Position numbers and translations under genes: made by a program
Notes under the pieces: generated by a model
Database searches by the model: none
What the model was told of the DNA's origin: nothing
Seen by the model: the letters and a program-made list of their open reading frames with translations, nothing else
Source of the DNA: Sipunculus nudus
Lineage: Eukaryota > Annelida > Sipuncula > Golfingiida > Sipunculidae
NCBI GenBank assembly: GCA_026874595.1
Contig: CM049320.1
Location: 3,971,464-4,035,463, forward strand
Direction: 5' to 3'
DNA length: 64,000 bases
Shown here: positions 23,143 to 35,606 of the stretch, in pieces
Numbering within the stretch: the stretch's first letter is position 1
Layout of the letters: each line of letters starts with the position of its first letter

Positions 23143-24743
23143 GGGACCCATGGGTCACGGCGCTCAGCTGATCGTGATTGGACTATAAATGTTTCTCCAC
23201 TGTGATACTATATCGAGTCGATAAAGCTTATGAATATCATGGACATGTTGGGCTATTATAAAGGAATGTAATGTAATATGTGAGTAAATGATAAATGAAA
23301 TTACCTGACTGATGGATTAATAGAGTCAAATATAGTGGTTTAGTTTTTATTTATTTAGGAGGGGTTGAAAATTGTGATATATTTGAGCAAATATGAATGC
23401 AATGACAGCAGTAATAAGCAGTAGTAGAATGATGATAAGGCTACTTGTTGAAGGATCTAAAGTGTATGGTAGTCTGCAAGCTTTCAATTTGACAGATATG
23501 ATGTTATGATTAACTATGCTGATGAAGTGATTTCTGAATTTGTGACTGTATGACACAATATCTCTTTAGCCTTGACAAGGTACATTATTGTGATGCCCAC
23601 TATGTCTACATATTACACAATATTGACATAATTTCTGGCATGTACATAGGTACCTATGGACGAATAGTTATACGAAATATTAAAGTATGAATATATCTGA
23701 TTCATCTTGTTCTTGCTTACTGAGGCTGACTTTGGGATGGGGTTCGGAGAAGGGAAAAGTGAGGGCAGCACGAAGGTGGATGTAGAAATATTCTATTGTA
23801 ATGTTTTTCATTTATATAAGAATATGAAAAGCTAAGAGGAAAGGGGCCCTCCTACTTGGTTATAGTAAAGATCTAAATATATGATTGCAAACTAATACTC
23901 TGACAAGACTGTCATGAAGAAAAACAGTAAAAGTTTTGAGATACTGTGTTGCATACGAAAATTTACAGATGGACAGGCAAGTGGACAGAATGGACTAATA
24001 CCTTGATTTCACTTTCAAGAGAATAATGCATTTAAGTTTATATATAATCCTATTTTTTTAAGCAGATCCACTTTTTCCATTAAGAAGTTTTTATCTGTAT
24101 CATTTTTTTATTTACAGGTTTATAAATTTTTAATTAAAAAACCTGAAAATATAAGTTAAAATAATAGAATTGTTGCAAAAGTTGCAATCATTATATATAC
24201 AGAGTAAAAAACATTGGGTCATATTATGCATACACATATATTTTATTATTTTTTTAAATCATAAATGTTTAAACTGATTTTAAAAGAAAATAATGCCACA
24301 ACATGGCATCTATAAGAATATTCCTTGAATCACTATTAAAAAGTTTTGCACATTGGAGTTTTCAGGACATGCTTAATTTTATTCACCAAAATAAAATAAA
24401 AGTAAATTTGATAAAATAAAACATCTTTTCAAATAAAGTATACACACTGTTGGTTGAATGAGGGACAAACAATATCATTGTGCTAATTACTATCCCAGTT
24501 TTAATTAATTACTGGAATTAATAGTCAATTTCACACCTGGTGAAGTTTTTACTCTTCTGAAGTAAGGAATTACTTATCTCATGAACATCCACACTTTCAC
24601 AGCAATACACCACTTTGTGGACAATTAAATGTAAACTTTAATCATTGTAACTCTGGTGGTTCTATACAAATTCTAAAATGTAGCATGTCCAAGAATAAAA
24701 TAAAATACAGAAAAATAACATTCATCTAGTTTATGCACCAGCT

Positions 24744-24759
24744 GGGGGGGGGGGGGGGG
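24744..24759 (+). repeat. Poly(G) tract
   Basis: Sixteen consecutive G residues, inside composite element copy 1. Confidence 0.85.
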
Positions 24760-26103
24760 ATGAGTGCAGCACAGAGGGGAAGCCTGCTAGTAGTGGCCAA
24801 GCTGGGCCAAGGTAAGCTGCCTGGGGTGGGTTACATAATGCAAGTGAAGGCTGTACTACTAGGAGGGCTAGATGTAAACAACACTTGACATGATGTATGA
24901 AAACATGAATAAAAGCTATTCATTCCAATCAATTTCTTTTGAAAGTTCAGATTTTAAAAGATTAAATCCTTATGCATATATGCTGGGAAAATTAAATCAA
25001 CAGTGCCAAAGTTGGACAAAATTTAAGGTATTGATTTTTTATTTATGCTAATAATAGCAATTCTCATGTTAGGTGAGTAAATATATTTCCTGATTTTTTT
25101 TAAAAAATTGCATTATGTTTTGGCCCATAACTTCAAAATAATACCCAATACTGACCTAATTTTTGGTATGTTCATAGAAAATGTATAAAAGAATGTGAAT
25201 ACTAAATATGATCAAAAACAGATCAGAGGTTTTGATATTAGGCAGCCTTGAAGTGTAACAATGGCTTTTTTTTATGGAAAACAGAGTTTTTTTCCTTAAT
25301 ATCTCGAAGGAACAAAGTCCTAATGACCCAATTTTCCGTATGGTAGGAGATTTTGGGGACATCTAAAATTATGTCAACAGCCTGAGGAGCATAGAGATAT
25401 GCACTGAATGACCTACAGTGATCAAAGTGGACTGCTTGACTATGTAAGGGAATACAACAAGAGCCTCCAAAAAATTCAATAACTAGCCTAATTTTGCATC
25501 TTTTATTTTCATATTTCAGATTTTTACAGATTAAATCCTTATGTATACATGCTGTGAAAATTAAATCCACAGTACTTACAGGAAAAAAACATGCCATGGC
25601 CAAAGTTGGGCAAAATTTAAGGTACCAATTTTATATTTTTGCCAATATTTAAAAAAATTTAACAAATTTTGGTCTTATTTTTGGTATACAATTAAATTTT
25701 GATTAATTAAAGTTGTATTACTGGAAAAAAGTCCCTACCTTTAACACTTTTGGTCTTAAGTGACCAAATATCTTCCTGATTTTTTTAAAAAGTCCATTAT
25801 GTTTGGGCCCATAACTTTTTTAAATTATACAATACTGACTTAATATCTGGCATGTACATAGGAACTATATCGAGGAATATTTATGGTAAATATGAAGAAA
25901 ACCAGATAAGTGGTTTTGATATTAGGCAGTCCTGAAGTGTGAAAATAGATTTCTAATAAAAAATTGAGGTTTTTCCTTAATATCTCAAAGGAACAAAGTC
26001 CTATTGACCCAATTTTTGGCATGGTAGGAGATTATGGGGACATCTAACTGTATGCCGAAATTCAGATTCGTAGGTCCAACGGTGTCGAAACGTGCCAGTC
26101 TTA

Positions 26104-26172
26104 CGGACAGACATCCAGACGGACAGACAGACAGACGGACGGACGGACGGACAGACAGACGGACGGACGACG
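26104..26172 (+). repeat. GGAC/GACA microsatellite
   Basis: Imperfect tetranucleotide tract directly before the 3' hairpin of copy 1. Similar tracts sit in the same place in the copies ending at 29342, 32284 and 35606. Confidence 0.85.
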
Positions 26173-26215
26173 GACCATGACTATAGCTCAGATGACTTAT
26201 AGTCAGCTGAGCTAA

Positions 26216-26820
26216 TAAAAAACAGCTTCACTTAAAATCACATGGATCAGTTGGGTAGGCAATGGAGAATATCCAACTGTTTGAACTATTTGCTGGTTCC
26301 AGCAGGGAAACTCAAATAATTTTCATCACAAATAACATGCAAAATCCCACTTTAGAAGCGTCCTCATGAGCCTTATTTTCACATGCGGTATGGACCAGTG
26401 GCACCATCTGCTAACCATGTCAGGTATTAATGTGAGATCCAAGTCAGTTGCGCCATCTGTTGGTCACAACAGACACTAATGTGATTTCATAGATCCATTT
26501 TTTTCCCAGACTAGAAGCGCCATCTATTGATAATTGCACTAACTAATTTGCTGTCAAGCTAGTCTCACCAATTGTTGTAATCATCAAGCCCTCATCTATA
26601 TTTGGATTTTGGACTGACCCATTAATAGGCTACCCTTATTGTAAAGTAAGCTAAGGGGCTAAACGTTAAATCGACATTAGGTGAGGTTCAGTAGCCACCG
26701 CGATTTGCTCTAGCTTCCCTGTTCATCACATTTAACTATTAGACTGGCAGTACATGATTCAGGACGGATCTTTCGGCTAGTCAGTTATTTTAAACTTAAT
26801 TCCTTTTTTTTCTGTAGGAA
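26216..26820. other. Intergenic with repeated CGCCATCT motifs
   Basis: Contains two or three CTCF-like sequences (minus-strand sense, 26449-26463, 26515-26529 and a weaker one near 26385) in a loosely repeated 65-70 bp context. Confidence 0.5.
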
Positions 26821-27380
26821 AAACTCCTATAGACATCGTGACTTTATATAATATGCGTGGATGTTTCCCATAATGGAACTCGGGCGAGATACAAAGTCGA
26901 AAAAGTAAGGGAATACAGCTATCTGGGTACTACAATTGATGACAAATTTACTTTTGACACTAATGTAGCAAACGTTAACAAAAAGGCTTATATAAGATTG
27001 TTCTTCTTGAGAAAACTAAACATGATGAAAGTGGACACAAAAATAAAGGAAACTTCTACATGTCAGTAATACAGTCTGCACTTATATTTTGTATTGCAGG
27101 CTGGTTTGGAAATTACAGTGTCCAGTCAAAAATATAAACTTGAAAAATTGTTTCTGAGTTTAAAGCTGTCACTAAGGAATGTAAAATTGGTGTATAAGCT
27201 CTACTGTCACATTGTAACATAAAAAGCTAAGGTTGTCATGCCTGATACCACTCATGCGCTTACAGGCTTATATAACACCCTAAGGTCGGGGAAAAAAGGC
27301 TAAGATCCATACAGTGCCAAACAGCAAGATACAGCTAGACATTCTGACCTGCTAGCATTAGAATTCTTAACAATGTTAAG
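26820..27380 (+). pseudogene. LINE retrotransposon fragment (RT C-terminal part)
   Basis: Open segment 26857-27069 translates to EYSYLGTTIDDKFTFDTNV and KKAYIRLFFLRKLNMMKVD, the YLG-type C-terminal region of non-LTR reverse transcriptases. After a frameshift near 27050 the next frame gives VIQSALIFCIAGWFGN, the continuation in LINEs. The clade was not assigned. Confidence 0.75.
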
Positions 27381-27899
27381 AAAAAAGCTACTGTGATATT
27401 ATGTTAAATATTCATTTATTCATTGATCCACTTGTTCATTAATGTATTTAATTTACGTGGAAGATGGTGGACCATCTATACACGTAAAGTCAGCGATTTG
27501 CTGTTACTTATGTTTAATTATGTAAAATGTTTAAGAGTTGGTTTTAGATATGTGATTATGTATACATATAGGCCTATATTTAATGTGTCTTTCTTAGTTA
27601 TATGTACAATACCTGTGCTGTGCTTACTACCTGTGCTGTAAATGCTTGCAATCAATTGCAAAAATTTCATGCCTGCATGACTTATCTCATCATTAATTCG
27701 TTGGTAAGAACTTATGGTGAGTTTCGCAAAAATCCAGTGTCGCGGCGACACTTAAAGTTAACAGATGGTCGGTGGGTATACCATAATACTCCCGCCACAT
27801 GACGGGCATATAAAAAATATTTTTACATGGTGTCAGAAAACTTTAATAAAAACCTACTTTTTACTTACACGTCTGAAAACTTGGAAAAAGGCTCTTCTT
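27381..27899. other. Intergenic, nothing recognised
   Basis: AT-rich spacer between the LINE fragment and the next composite repeat. Confidence 0.4.
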
Positions 27900-28347
27900 T
27901 TTTTATAAATTCCTTTGAAGATGTAGATTTAAATCTTAATGTATATATGCTGTGTAAATTAAATCAATATGCAAAACTTCAGGTATTGACTTAACATAAA
28001 TGCAAATAACTTAAATTACAAAATTCTGATATAATTTCTGGCATCTTTAAAATTTCTTTAAAGAAGCTTCATTGTTTAAAAAGGCTCCCTAGCTTCAGCA
28101 GTTACCATGTATAAAGGGTAAATACCTTTCCTGATATTTTGACAATAAATGTATTACGTTCGGACACACAACTCCTACAAATTACTCAATATACACCTAA
28201 TTTCTGGGAATATTATAGGAAATATCCACAGGAATAGGTATGTCAAATATGAACAAAACAAAACCATTGATTTTGATATTAGACAGTCTTAATTTATTGA
28301 CAACGGACAATTGCTGACACTCAGAAGACTTTAAGTCAACTGAGCTA
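27900..28347 (+). mobile_element. Composite GGAC-tailed repeat, degenerate copy
   Basis: Carries the recognisable core (TTTTGATATTAGACAGTC) and ends TCAACTGAGCTAG, but lacks the microsatellite and the 5' end. More diverged than the other copies. Confidence 0.6.
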
Positions 28348-28898
28348 GTTATTCGGGAAGTCCTGCTTTAAGATCATAAGGAGCATACATGCTCATAATA
28401 GTGCAATGCATATTTCCATTCCCTCATGGGTATTTCCCATGGTAATTACGGCCAGAGTATGAGAATTCTAACATGAATTGCTTTATCAGATTGAGAAAAA
28501 TCCGGCCATAACCCCCTAGTTCCATTACACAAGGGGTACAAGTTTTGCAAACCTGGCGTTATTTTTCCAAGTGGTGTGTTTTTCTCTGCACCATGTCTGG
28601 TATTTATTCAGTTTCAGCCAAAGTTCTTGAGAATCCAGAATAAACAAATATCACAAATTTAAATAATGATCATAAGTATAATATTCACTTTGGACTACCT
28701 TCACATCAATCTACACACTAGACATACCAAGAGTCTTATGACAATTATCAACATTACAGGAATCATAATGAGAACTTGTCTAAGATCTAATTTTTTATCA
28801 AATTCAGTTTATTTTATTTAAACAAAAAAAATTTTCAGAAAAAAATTGAAGTATCTCAGCTATGAAACCATTAGGGTGCCTTTCCATACATGCGGATT
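28348..28898. other. Intergenic, nothing recognised
   Basis: Spacer between two composite-repeat copies; no gene or clear repeat seen. Confidence 0.4.
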
Positions 28899-28915
28899 TT
28901 CACCCGCGCGGGACT

Positions 28916-29342
28916 TAAGGAAGTAAATATATTTCCTGAATTTTTACAAAGTGAATTATGTTTGGGCCCATTACTTCAAGAATTTAAAAAAATATTGAAC
29001 TAATTTCTGGTATGTACATAGGAAATATATAGAGGAATTTATATATTAAATATGGTCAATATCAGGTCGGTGGTTTTGATATTAGGCAGTCTTGAAGTGT
29101 AACAATGGGTTTTAAATGGAAAACAAAGTTTTTTCCTTAATAATTCGGAGGAACAAAGTCCTAGTGACCCAATTTTCGGTATGGTAGGAGATTTTGGGGA
29201 CATCTAAAGGTATGCCGAATTTCAGATTCGTAGGTAAAACGGTTTCAAAACATGCCAGTTTAACGGACAGACGGACGGACAGACAGCCGACGGACAAAGG
29301 ACCATGACTATAGCTCAGATGACTTATAGTCAGCTTAGCTAA
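28916..29342 (+). mobile_element. Composite GGAC-tailed repeat, 5'-truncated copy
   Basis: Contains TTTGGGCCCATTACTT and GGTTTTGATATTAGGCAGTC, a short GGAC tract near 29265-29290, and the terminal hairpin ending CAGCTTAGCTAA. The 5' palindrome is absent. Confidence 0.7.
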
Positions 29343-31064
29343 CAATTAATATGTGGAAAAGAATAGTGTGCCTTACAGCATGCCGGCTTGTCCTCCTTTA
29401 CCCTGAGTTAAAACCTGCCCCATTTTATGTGTTTGTCCCCACGATGGTAATTGGCAGAGTGGGACTAGTGATCCGCAATAACGTACAAGACACTACAAGA
29501 AATTGTACGGAGTCACGTGCTATCATGCACCCATGTGACAAACACTATGAGACAAAACAGAACTAACATCAACATGAAACAGCTTTATTGTAACCTGTCC
29601 TTTATCACACCGAACAGCACTGGAATGTTCAAAAGTTTCAAAAAAAAAAATTACACAAACCAACCAAATCATATTCAGACAAACCAATACCTTATCATTA
29701 TCTGAACAATGCAATTACATCATCCTTAGTCTCAATATCTTAAACACACAACTGTCCAAGACTTTCCAAAAGCAAATATCACTAAATAGGCTGGGCGTAA
29801 TAGAAATTATAGTAAATTGAATACATATTGTATAGTCTCCCCCTCTAGTTGCTACATATACAACAACCTATTACAACAAACTTGATTTACAAGTTGGCTT
29901 GATGCAAGCCAAGGGAAGAACTTAATGAAATCTCAGGGACAAAGCTTCTATCATATTCCTTGCATCCGAAAACCTAGCTTTTAACTCTAAAATGCATTTT
30001 TTGGCACCTTCTGAAAATTTTGTTTCCGGAAGAAAAAAAACTTGACCTTTCATACTTTGTGCTTCCCTTAATCTGGTGGTCTCAAAAATCAAACATATAC
30101 ACTGAACAAGGGAAGAAAGATGCTTTATATATAAATAATTTGAATATATAATAAGTTCTCTTGTATACAATTTTGGCACCATACATCATCAGTTTCTCTC
30201 TAAATCTTAAAAGAATGTTAATATTTTTTTTAACAGTAGTAAATGTAGTTATACAAGTAATGCGGTTTTCAAAGTTGAAAATCTGGGTCAAATAATACAC
30301 TTTCGTAAGTTTTATTCGGGAAGCTGAGGGATAAAACATACTCCCATAATAGCTTTGAGTACTGCATTTGGCATAACAAAAACTGTGTGTATATAATCAA
30401 ACAGACCATTCAGTCAATCACTTATGTTTTGCCCTGATAAATAACTCATGGTGCTCTGAACTTTATTGCTCTAATTTATCCCATCTTTCTCTTAAAATCT
30501 GTGATCCTACTGCTTAAAAAATATAATATCTCCACTGTTCATTCAATCTCTGGATTTGAAAGCCTGCCAAAAACTAGATAACACAAATCCATGTTGAAGT
30601 GATTATCTCAGCAGAGCTCAAATGCCTTAGTTGACAAGGAAACTGGATAAACCCTTTAAAGTTTATACCTTTTCTCTTGCATGTATGTACTGAACAGATT
30701 CACCAAAAATAGTCTGTTTGTTTTTAACAGCATTATTAATGTTCACACTCACTACAGGTATAAATTAAAGACATTCCCTTATATCATATTCTTTTCATCA
30801 ACGGGTATTAACAATTATATATAGTTATGCAAAAAAGAGTTTAAGAGTTTGTACACCTTACACAAATACTTTCAAAACAAAACTTAATAAATGTGGAAAA
30901 TATCTGAAATAAAAGTAAAACCACTTGCTAATCAAGAACTGATCTAGAAGTCTAATCTGTATAGTTTATAAAATTATAAACATGGTGTTAATGTTAGATA
31001 CATTCAATAAAATCAATAACATATGATTACTCACATCTGGTTGTGCTTATATAAAAATAGAATT
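29343..31064. other. Intergenic, nothing recognised
   Basis: About 1.7 kb of AT-rich sequence without a supportable gene, RNA or repeat. Confidence 0.4.
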
Positions 31065-32284
31065 GACCCATGGGTCATGACGCTCAGCTGACTGGGATAG
31101 TTTGCAAAAGGAAATTTTATCATCTGAATGGTAGTATCTACCCATTCAACTGAAGCATCAAACAGATTAACCAACAGGCCAAGATTGTGTCTGTATTTAT
31201 ATATCTCAAAAATAGAGAAAAAATGTGTAAACTTTAAAAAAATACAGGTGGTTCCACCAGTCTGCAGACACTAATATAAAAAAACATGGTCAACATCCGT
31301 GCAAAGAATCATGGTGATCTCTGCATTAGTTGTTTAGATACTTCAGCTTTTGTATCGAATTTTCCATTATTCTGAGGGATACTTCTGAGTCCTATAGCTT
31401 GAAGGATATGGGAAACAGAGACCTAATTTTAGGTTTCCACAGACACTTTTCAAGTGCCTCCTTGCATTACAAGAATGAAGAATCTAGGTCCAGTTGTTAC
31501 GATTTGTACCCTGTTGACAGATAACATGTTTAAAGGTCTCAAAAAATACAGAAAAAAATTCGTAAAAATCAGAAAAAAAATAGAGGTGACGCACCCAGTC
31601 TGCAGAAACTGATGAAACATCTCATGATCAATAAGTATGCCAAAACTCATGACCATCAGTGATGTAGTTTATGAGATATTGAAGTTTTTGTATGAAATTT
31701 TTGACTATTCTGGGGGGTACTTTGGGGCCCCATAGCTTGAAGGATATGGGTAACAGAGACCTAATTTCTAGTTTCCATGGAGACTTTTCATAGGTCTCTC
31801 AGTGTGTCAAGAATGAAGATTCTAGGTCGAGTCTTTAGGATTTGTGCCCTGTTAACAGATGTTCACATTTTTAAAGGTCTCAAAAATAGAGAAAAAAATT
31901 CATAAAAAAATCGAAAAATACAGGTGGTGCCACCAGTCTGCAGGAACTGATGGAACATCTCATGATCAATATGTATGCCAAAAATCATGAATATCAGTGA
32001 TGTAGTTAATGAGATATTGAAGTTTTTGGATGAAATTTTAGACTATTCTGGGGGGTACTTTGGGGCCCACTAGCTCGAAGGATATGGGTAACAGAGACCT
32101 AATTTCTGGTTTCCAAGGAGATTTTTCATGGACCTCTCAGAATGTCAAGTAACAAATTTCTAGGTCCAGCGGTTACGATTTGTGCCAGGTTAACGGACGG
32201 ACGGACGGACGGATGGACAGACAGATGGGCGACGGACAAAGGGAGATCGCTATAGCTCAGATGACTTACAGTCAGCCGAGCTAA
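31065..32284 (+). mobile_element. Composite GGAC-tailed repeat with three 338-bp units
   Basis: Has the 5' palindrome GACCCATGGGTC and CGCTCAGCTGA, three direct units (marker CCAGTCTGCAG after 31247, 31585 and 31923), a GGAC tract near 32193-32212 and a 3' hairpin ending at 32284. The internal units differ in sequence from those of copy 1, although both ends match: same termini, different cargo. Confidence 0.72.
31197..32185 (+). repeat. Tandem repeat, three units of about 338 bp
   Basis: Shared landmarks in order are CCAGTCTGCAG, CATGATCAATA, GATATTGAAGTTTTTG, GGGGTACTTTGGGGCC, GGATATGGGTAACAGAGACC and TTCTAGGTC. Spacing is 338 bp between the units; the first unit is the most diverged. Confidence 0.85.
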
Positions 32285-32499
32285 AAACTGAAAATTAAAG
32301 ATAACCCATCTCTGAATATATAATACAAAATTATGGATCATGAATGTTTCAAGTATCGTGAGTATCAAGTATTTGACTCAACTTTCTACAAATCAATAAA
32401 TTACAGATGTACTCCCTGTGAATGACATAGCCACTTGAATTTTTCAAAACTGACAAATAAATCTTTTAGAACCTTTAAGATTGCACAAGGTTCATGATC

Positions 32500-32609
32500 C
32501 TAGTCCTAACGGTTACAATTTGTGCCCTGCTAACGGCCGGCCAGATGGAAGGACGACGGACAATGATCCATCACTATAGCTCAGCATAACTGAAAGTCAG
32601 CTGAGCTAA
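32500..32609 (+). mobile_element. Composite repeat 3' end only
   Basis: GGACGACGGACAATG followed by a degenerate hairpin ending GTCAGCTGAGCTAA; the upstream part is not recognisable. Confidence 0.6.
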
Positions 32610-33771
32610 AGAGATTAATATATGACAAGTCTATTAAAGAAACAAATATGTATTTTATGAAGAAAATATTACAATGATCATTAACACATTAAATGGTATT
32701 ATGATATGTATCCTACTTTTGTGCATTAATCAATAATAACAGGATCATCGCTTTTGGCGTAAATGTTGTTAGAAATGTTAATATCTCTGTGATTCGAGCT
32801 CCACAAACAGCAGACACTTAGCAATGTTGTTACCTCAACATTAAACCAACATCATGTGAGATCAACTATGGTCTCTCCAACCTTTAAGTGCCCAATGAGA
32901 TTTGGCGATTTTTCCCTTTAACTTAAATATAATCACAATGCTTGACACTAAAACTGATGAGGGACTAAAGGCCTACTATAGTAACTATGAGATATAAATG
33001 TTGTTTTTTTTTGTCGTGAAGTTTTATATATTGCCTCCTTCTCAATCTTGTGGCCAGGTCTGAGGACACCTGTCATTGGTTGGCAGCCTCACTTTGACAA
33101 TTGCATTTTTTAGAATATTTATATTACACTATACAACCAATCAACAGCACTTGATCATGTAGTCGTTTCACCATGTGACCAATGACCTTGACCATCATGA
33201 GTCCCAGTCACACAGGTAGTTTCTAGAAACTGGGAGAAATAAACACGTCAGGGTTTGATGAGGATGTGGGGTCATGACCGGAAACTTTTAGAGGATTGGT
33301 CCTGGTGAGAATCTGTCTGTACCGTTAATCCTGTTTTTATGGCCGCACATCTATTTAAAGCCGCCCCCTGAGTTTGTCAGGTCCCTTTAAGGAGCTCCAA
33401 CTAAGGTTCAAATACTAAGGCAAGGGGATGTATAACTGAGAAGTTTAGAGCCAAATAATGCTTTAAAGGAGTTATGCCGATATTATACAGTAGGATTAAG
33501 GTCTGAGTGGCAAAAATTACCTATTTCATAACCACATAGGTTTAAACCAGTGAATATCCATATGCATGCACCATGCTACTAGCCTAAGCTTAGAAGTATT
33601 ACAGGTACATAGAACGCATGTAATGAAGACAAACGTTATTTCCATATGTCTCCAGATGCCAAGATATCAAAGCAAACCACAGCAAGCCAAACAATTAACT
33701 AAGTATGTTCATGTCATTCATTCCTAACAATATTTAGGTCAACACCCCTTTGTGACATTTATCCAGAACAA
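32610..33771. other. Intergenic, nothing recognised
   Basis: No gene, RNA or clear repeat could be supported in this 1.1 kb. Confidence 0.4.
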
Positions 33772-35606
33772 GGGACCTATGGGTCATTGTGCTCAGCTGA
33801 CGTTAACCTTGAAGGTAAAAATCTAAAATAATATCAAATGGAGATAAGAGGAAGAGGAAGAGGTAATAAAGGCCATGGTTGGTTTATATGATTGGTTTGT
33901 ATTGATGAGCAAGAAATTGTTGCAAATAATATTTTGTGACCTGACCATGTGTTTCCTAATGTTGAAACTGAAGCATGTGAGCAGTTTGTGAACAAATGAT
34001 CTGTACAATTACCATGATCATTAGTTGGCTTTTCGATTAACTGTTGACATTTCAGTAGTTTACACATTTGTTCAATCGAATCTTTTTTTTGTATAATATA
34101 TATTATTAAATATGTTTTTTTTTTATGAAATGTATACAGTTGAAATATAACTAATTAACAACATAAAACATGGCAAACAAAGCCTGATCTCAAATTCTGC
34201 TGATGCAGGAAAATAATGAACAAATGTTTGTAATAAATCCTCATTTTTTTATCACATCAATTTTTTTTTTAATTTAAGTTTATATTTCTATACATTTTCA
34301 ATATAACATATATATCTGAATATAAAAGTTGATTCATAATTCTCAATTGCATCATCATAAATCTCAATCTTGTCAGAAAACACCACATCATGCATACAAA
34401 TGTTTATTTATTTTTTACCACAAAAATATATCTTTTAAATCTGCAAAACAATAAATATCTAAAAAAAATACTTGATTTAGATTTCACAATTTTTAATTGT
34501 GTCTTTATTTATCCATAATGTGCTTCATATTTTATCATAATTTAAGCATACTGATGGGTTCCATTATGATTGGTAAAATCATTTAAAAGAAAAATGATTT
34601 CTTTAAAAATGCTACATAACACAACATTGCATCTTCTGGATTACACCTTGAATTACTTTTTCAAGGAAAGTTTTTGCATATCAGAGTGGAAACAGCATTA
34701 CAATTAAGGAGATACAGTGAAAACATTGGGGTGGTGATATGAGAATAACTGTACACCTGTCACAGCAGGGGATCTCCCCCAGTGACTGTAACAAATCAGA
34801 AACCCTGGCATAGCTGACTTTCAGTGACCTGGAGTGGGACCCTGCATCTGTAATCTGTCAACAAAGCAAATGACTATAATAGAGCCTCAAGAAAAAAATC
34901 CATAACTAGCTTAATTTTCAAGCTTTTACTTCCAAATTTCAGATTTAAACAAATTAAATATTTATGTTTACATGCTGTGAAAATTAAATCAATGGTACTT
35001 ACAGGAAAAAAACGTGCCATGGTCAAAGTTGGGCAAAATTTAAGGTACTGATTTTATTTTTATGCTAATTACTTAAAAAATTTACAAAATTCAGATCTAA
35101 TTTTGGGTAAACAATTGAATCTTAATTAAACATAGTTATATACTTGGGAAAACAGACTCTAGTTTCAAAATTTTTCATGTTAAGTGAGTAAATATTTTTC
35201 CTGATTTTTTACAAAGTCCATTATGTTTGGGCCCATAACTTAAAGAATTTATACTTAACAGACTTAATTTCTGGCATGCACATAGGAACTATATAAAAGA
35301 ATATTTATGGTAAATATGAGGAAAAACAGATGAGTGGTTTTGATATTAGGTAGTCCTGAAGTGTGAAAATAGGATTTTAATAAAAAATTGAGGTTTTTCC
35401 TTAATTTCTAAAAGGAACGAAGTCGCAAAGACCCAGTTTTCGGCTTGGTAGGAGATCTTGGGGACATCTAACATTATGCTGAATTTTGGATTCCTAGGTC
35501 TTACGGTTTCAAAACATGCCACATCGACGGACGGACGGACAGACGGACGGACGACGGACAATGGACCACGACTATAGCTCAGATGACTTATAGTCAGCTG
35601 AGCTAA
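33772..35606 (+). mobile_element. Composite GGAC-tailed repeat, most complete copy (1.84 kb)
   Basis: Starts GGGACCTATGGGTC then TGCTCAGCTGA and ends with a GGAC tract (35527-35562) and a good terminal hairpin. The 34725-35606 part also occurs in reverse near 61290-61890. It contains one copy of the core found twice in copy 1. Confidence 0.72.

Larger units (their letters stand above)
23143..26215 (+). mobile_element. Composite GGAC-tailed repeat element, copy 1
   Basis: Begins with a motif containing the perfect palindrome GACCCATGGGTC followed by CGCTCAGCTGA. It ends with a GGAC/GACA microsatellite (about 26104-26172) and a terminal hairpin (26179-26215). Between them lie two direct units about 570 bp apart (both starting ATTAAATCCTTATG, at 24961 and 25530). 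No protein is encoded. The 5' and 3' ends could belong to two abutting copies, so the full 3.07-kb span is a hypothesis. Confidence 0.6.

Noticed and set aside
23347-23556. Minus-strand frame with a hydrophobic stretch
   Set aside because: AT-rich sequence readily gives such runs; inside a repeat element, with no gene context.
25238-25603. 121-residue minus-strand open frame
   Set aside because: Lies within composite repeat core sequence; no domain or codon-like pattern.
31197-32185. CRISPR-like array
   Set aside because: Three long near-identical tandem units without spacers in an animal genome; a transposon-internal tandem repeat.
33341-33440. Possible tRNA-like B box (GGTTCAAAT) region
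   Set aside because: No matching A box or cloverleaf could be drawn.
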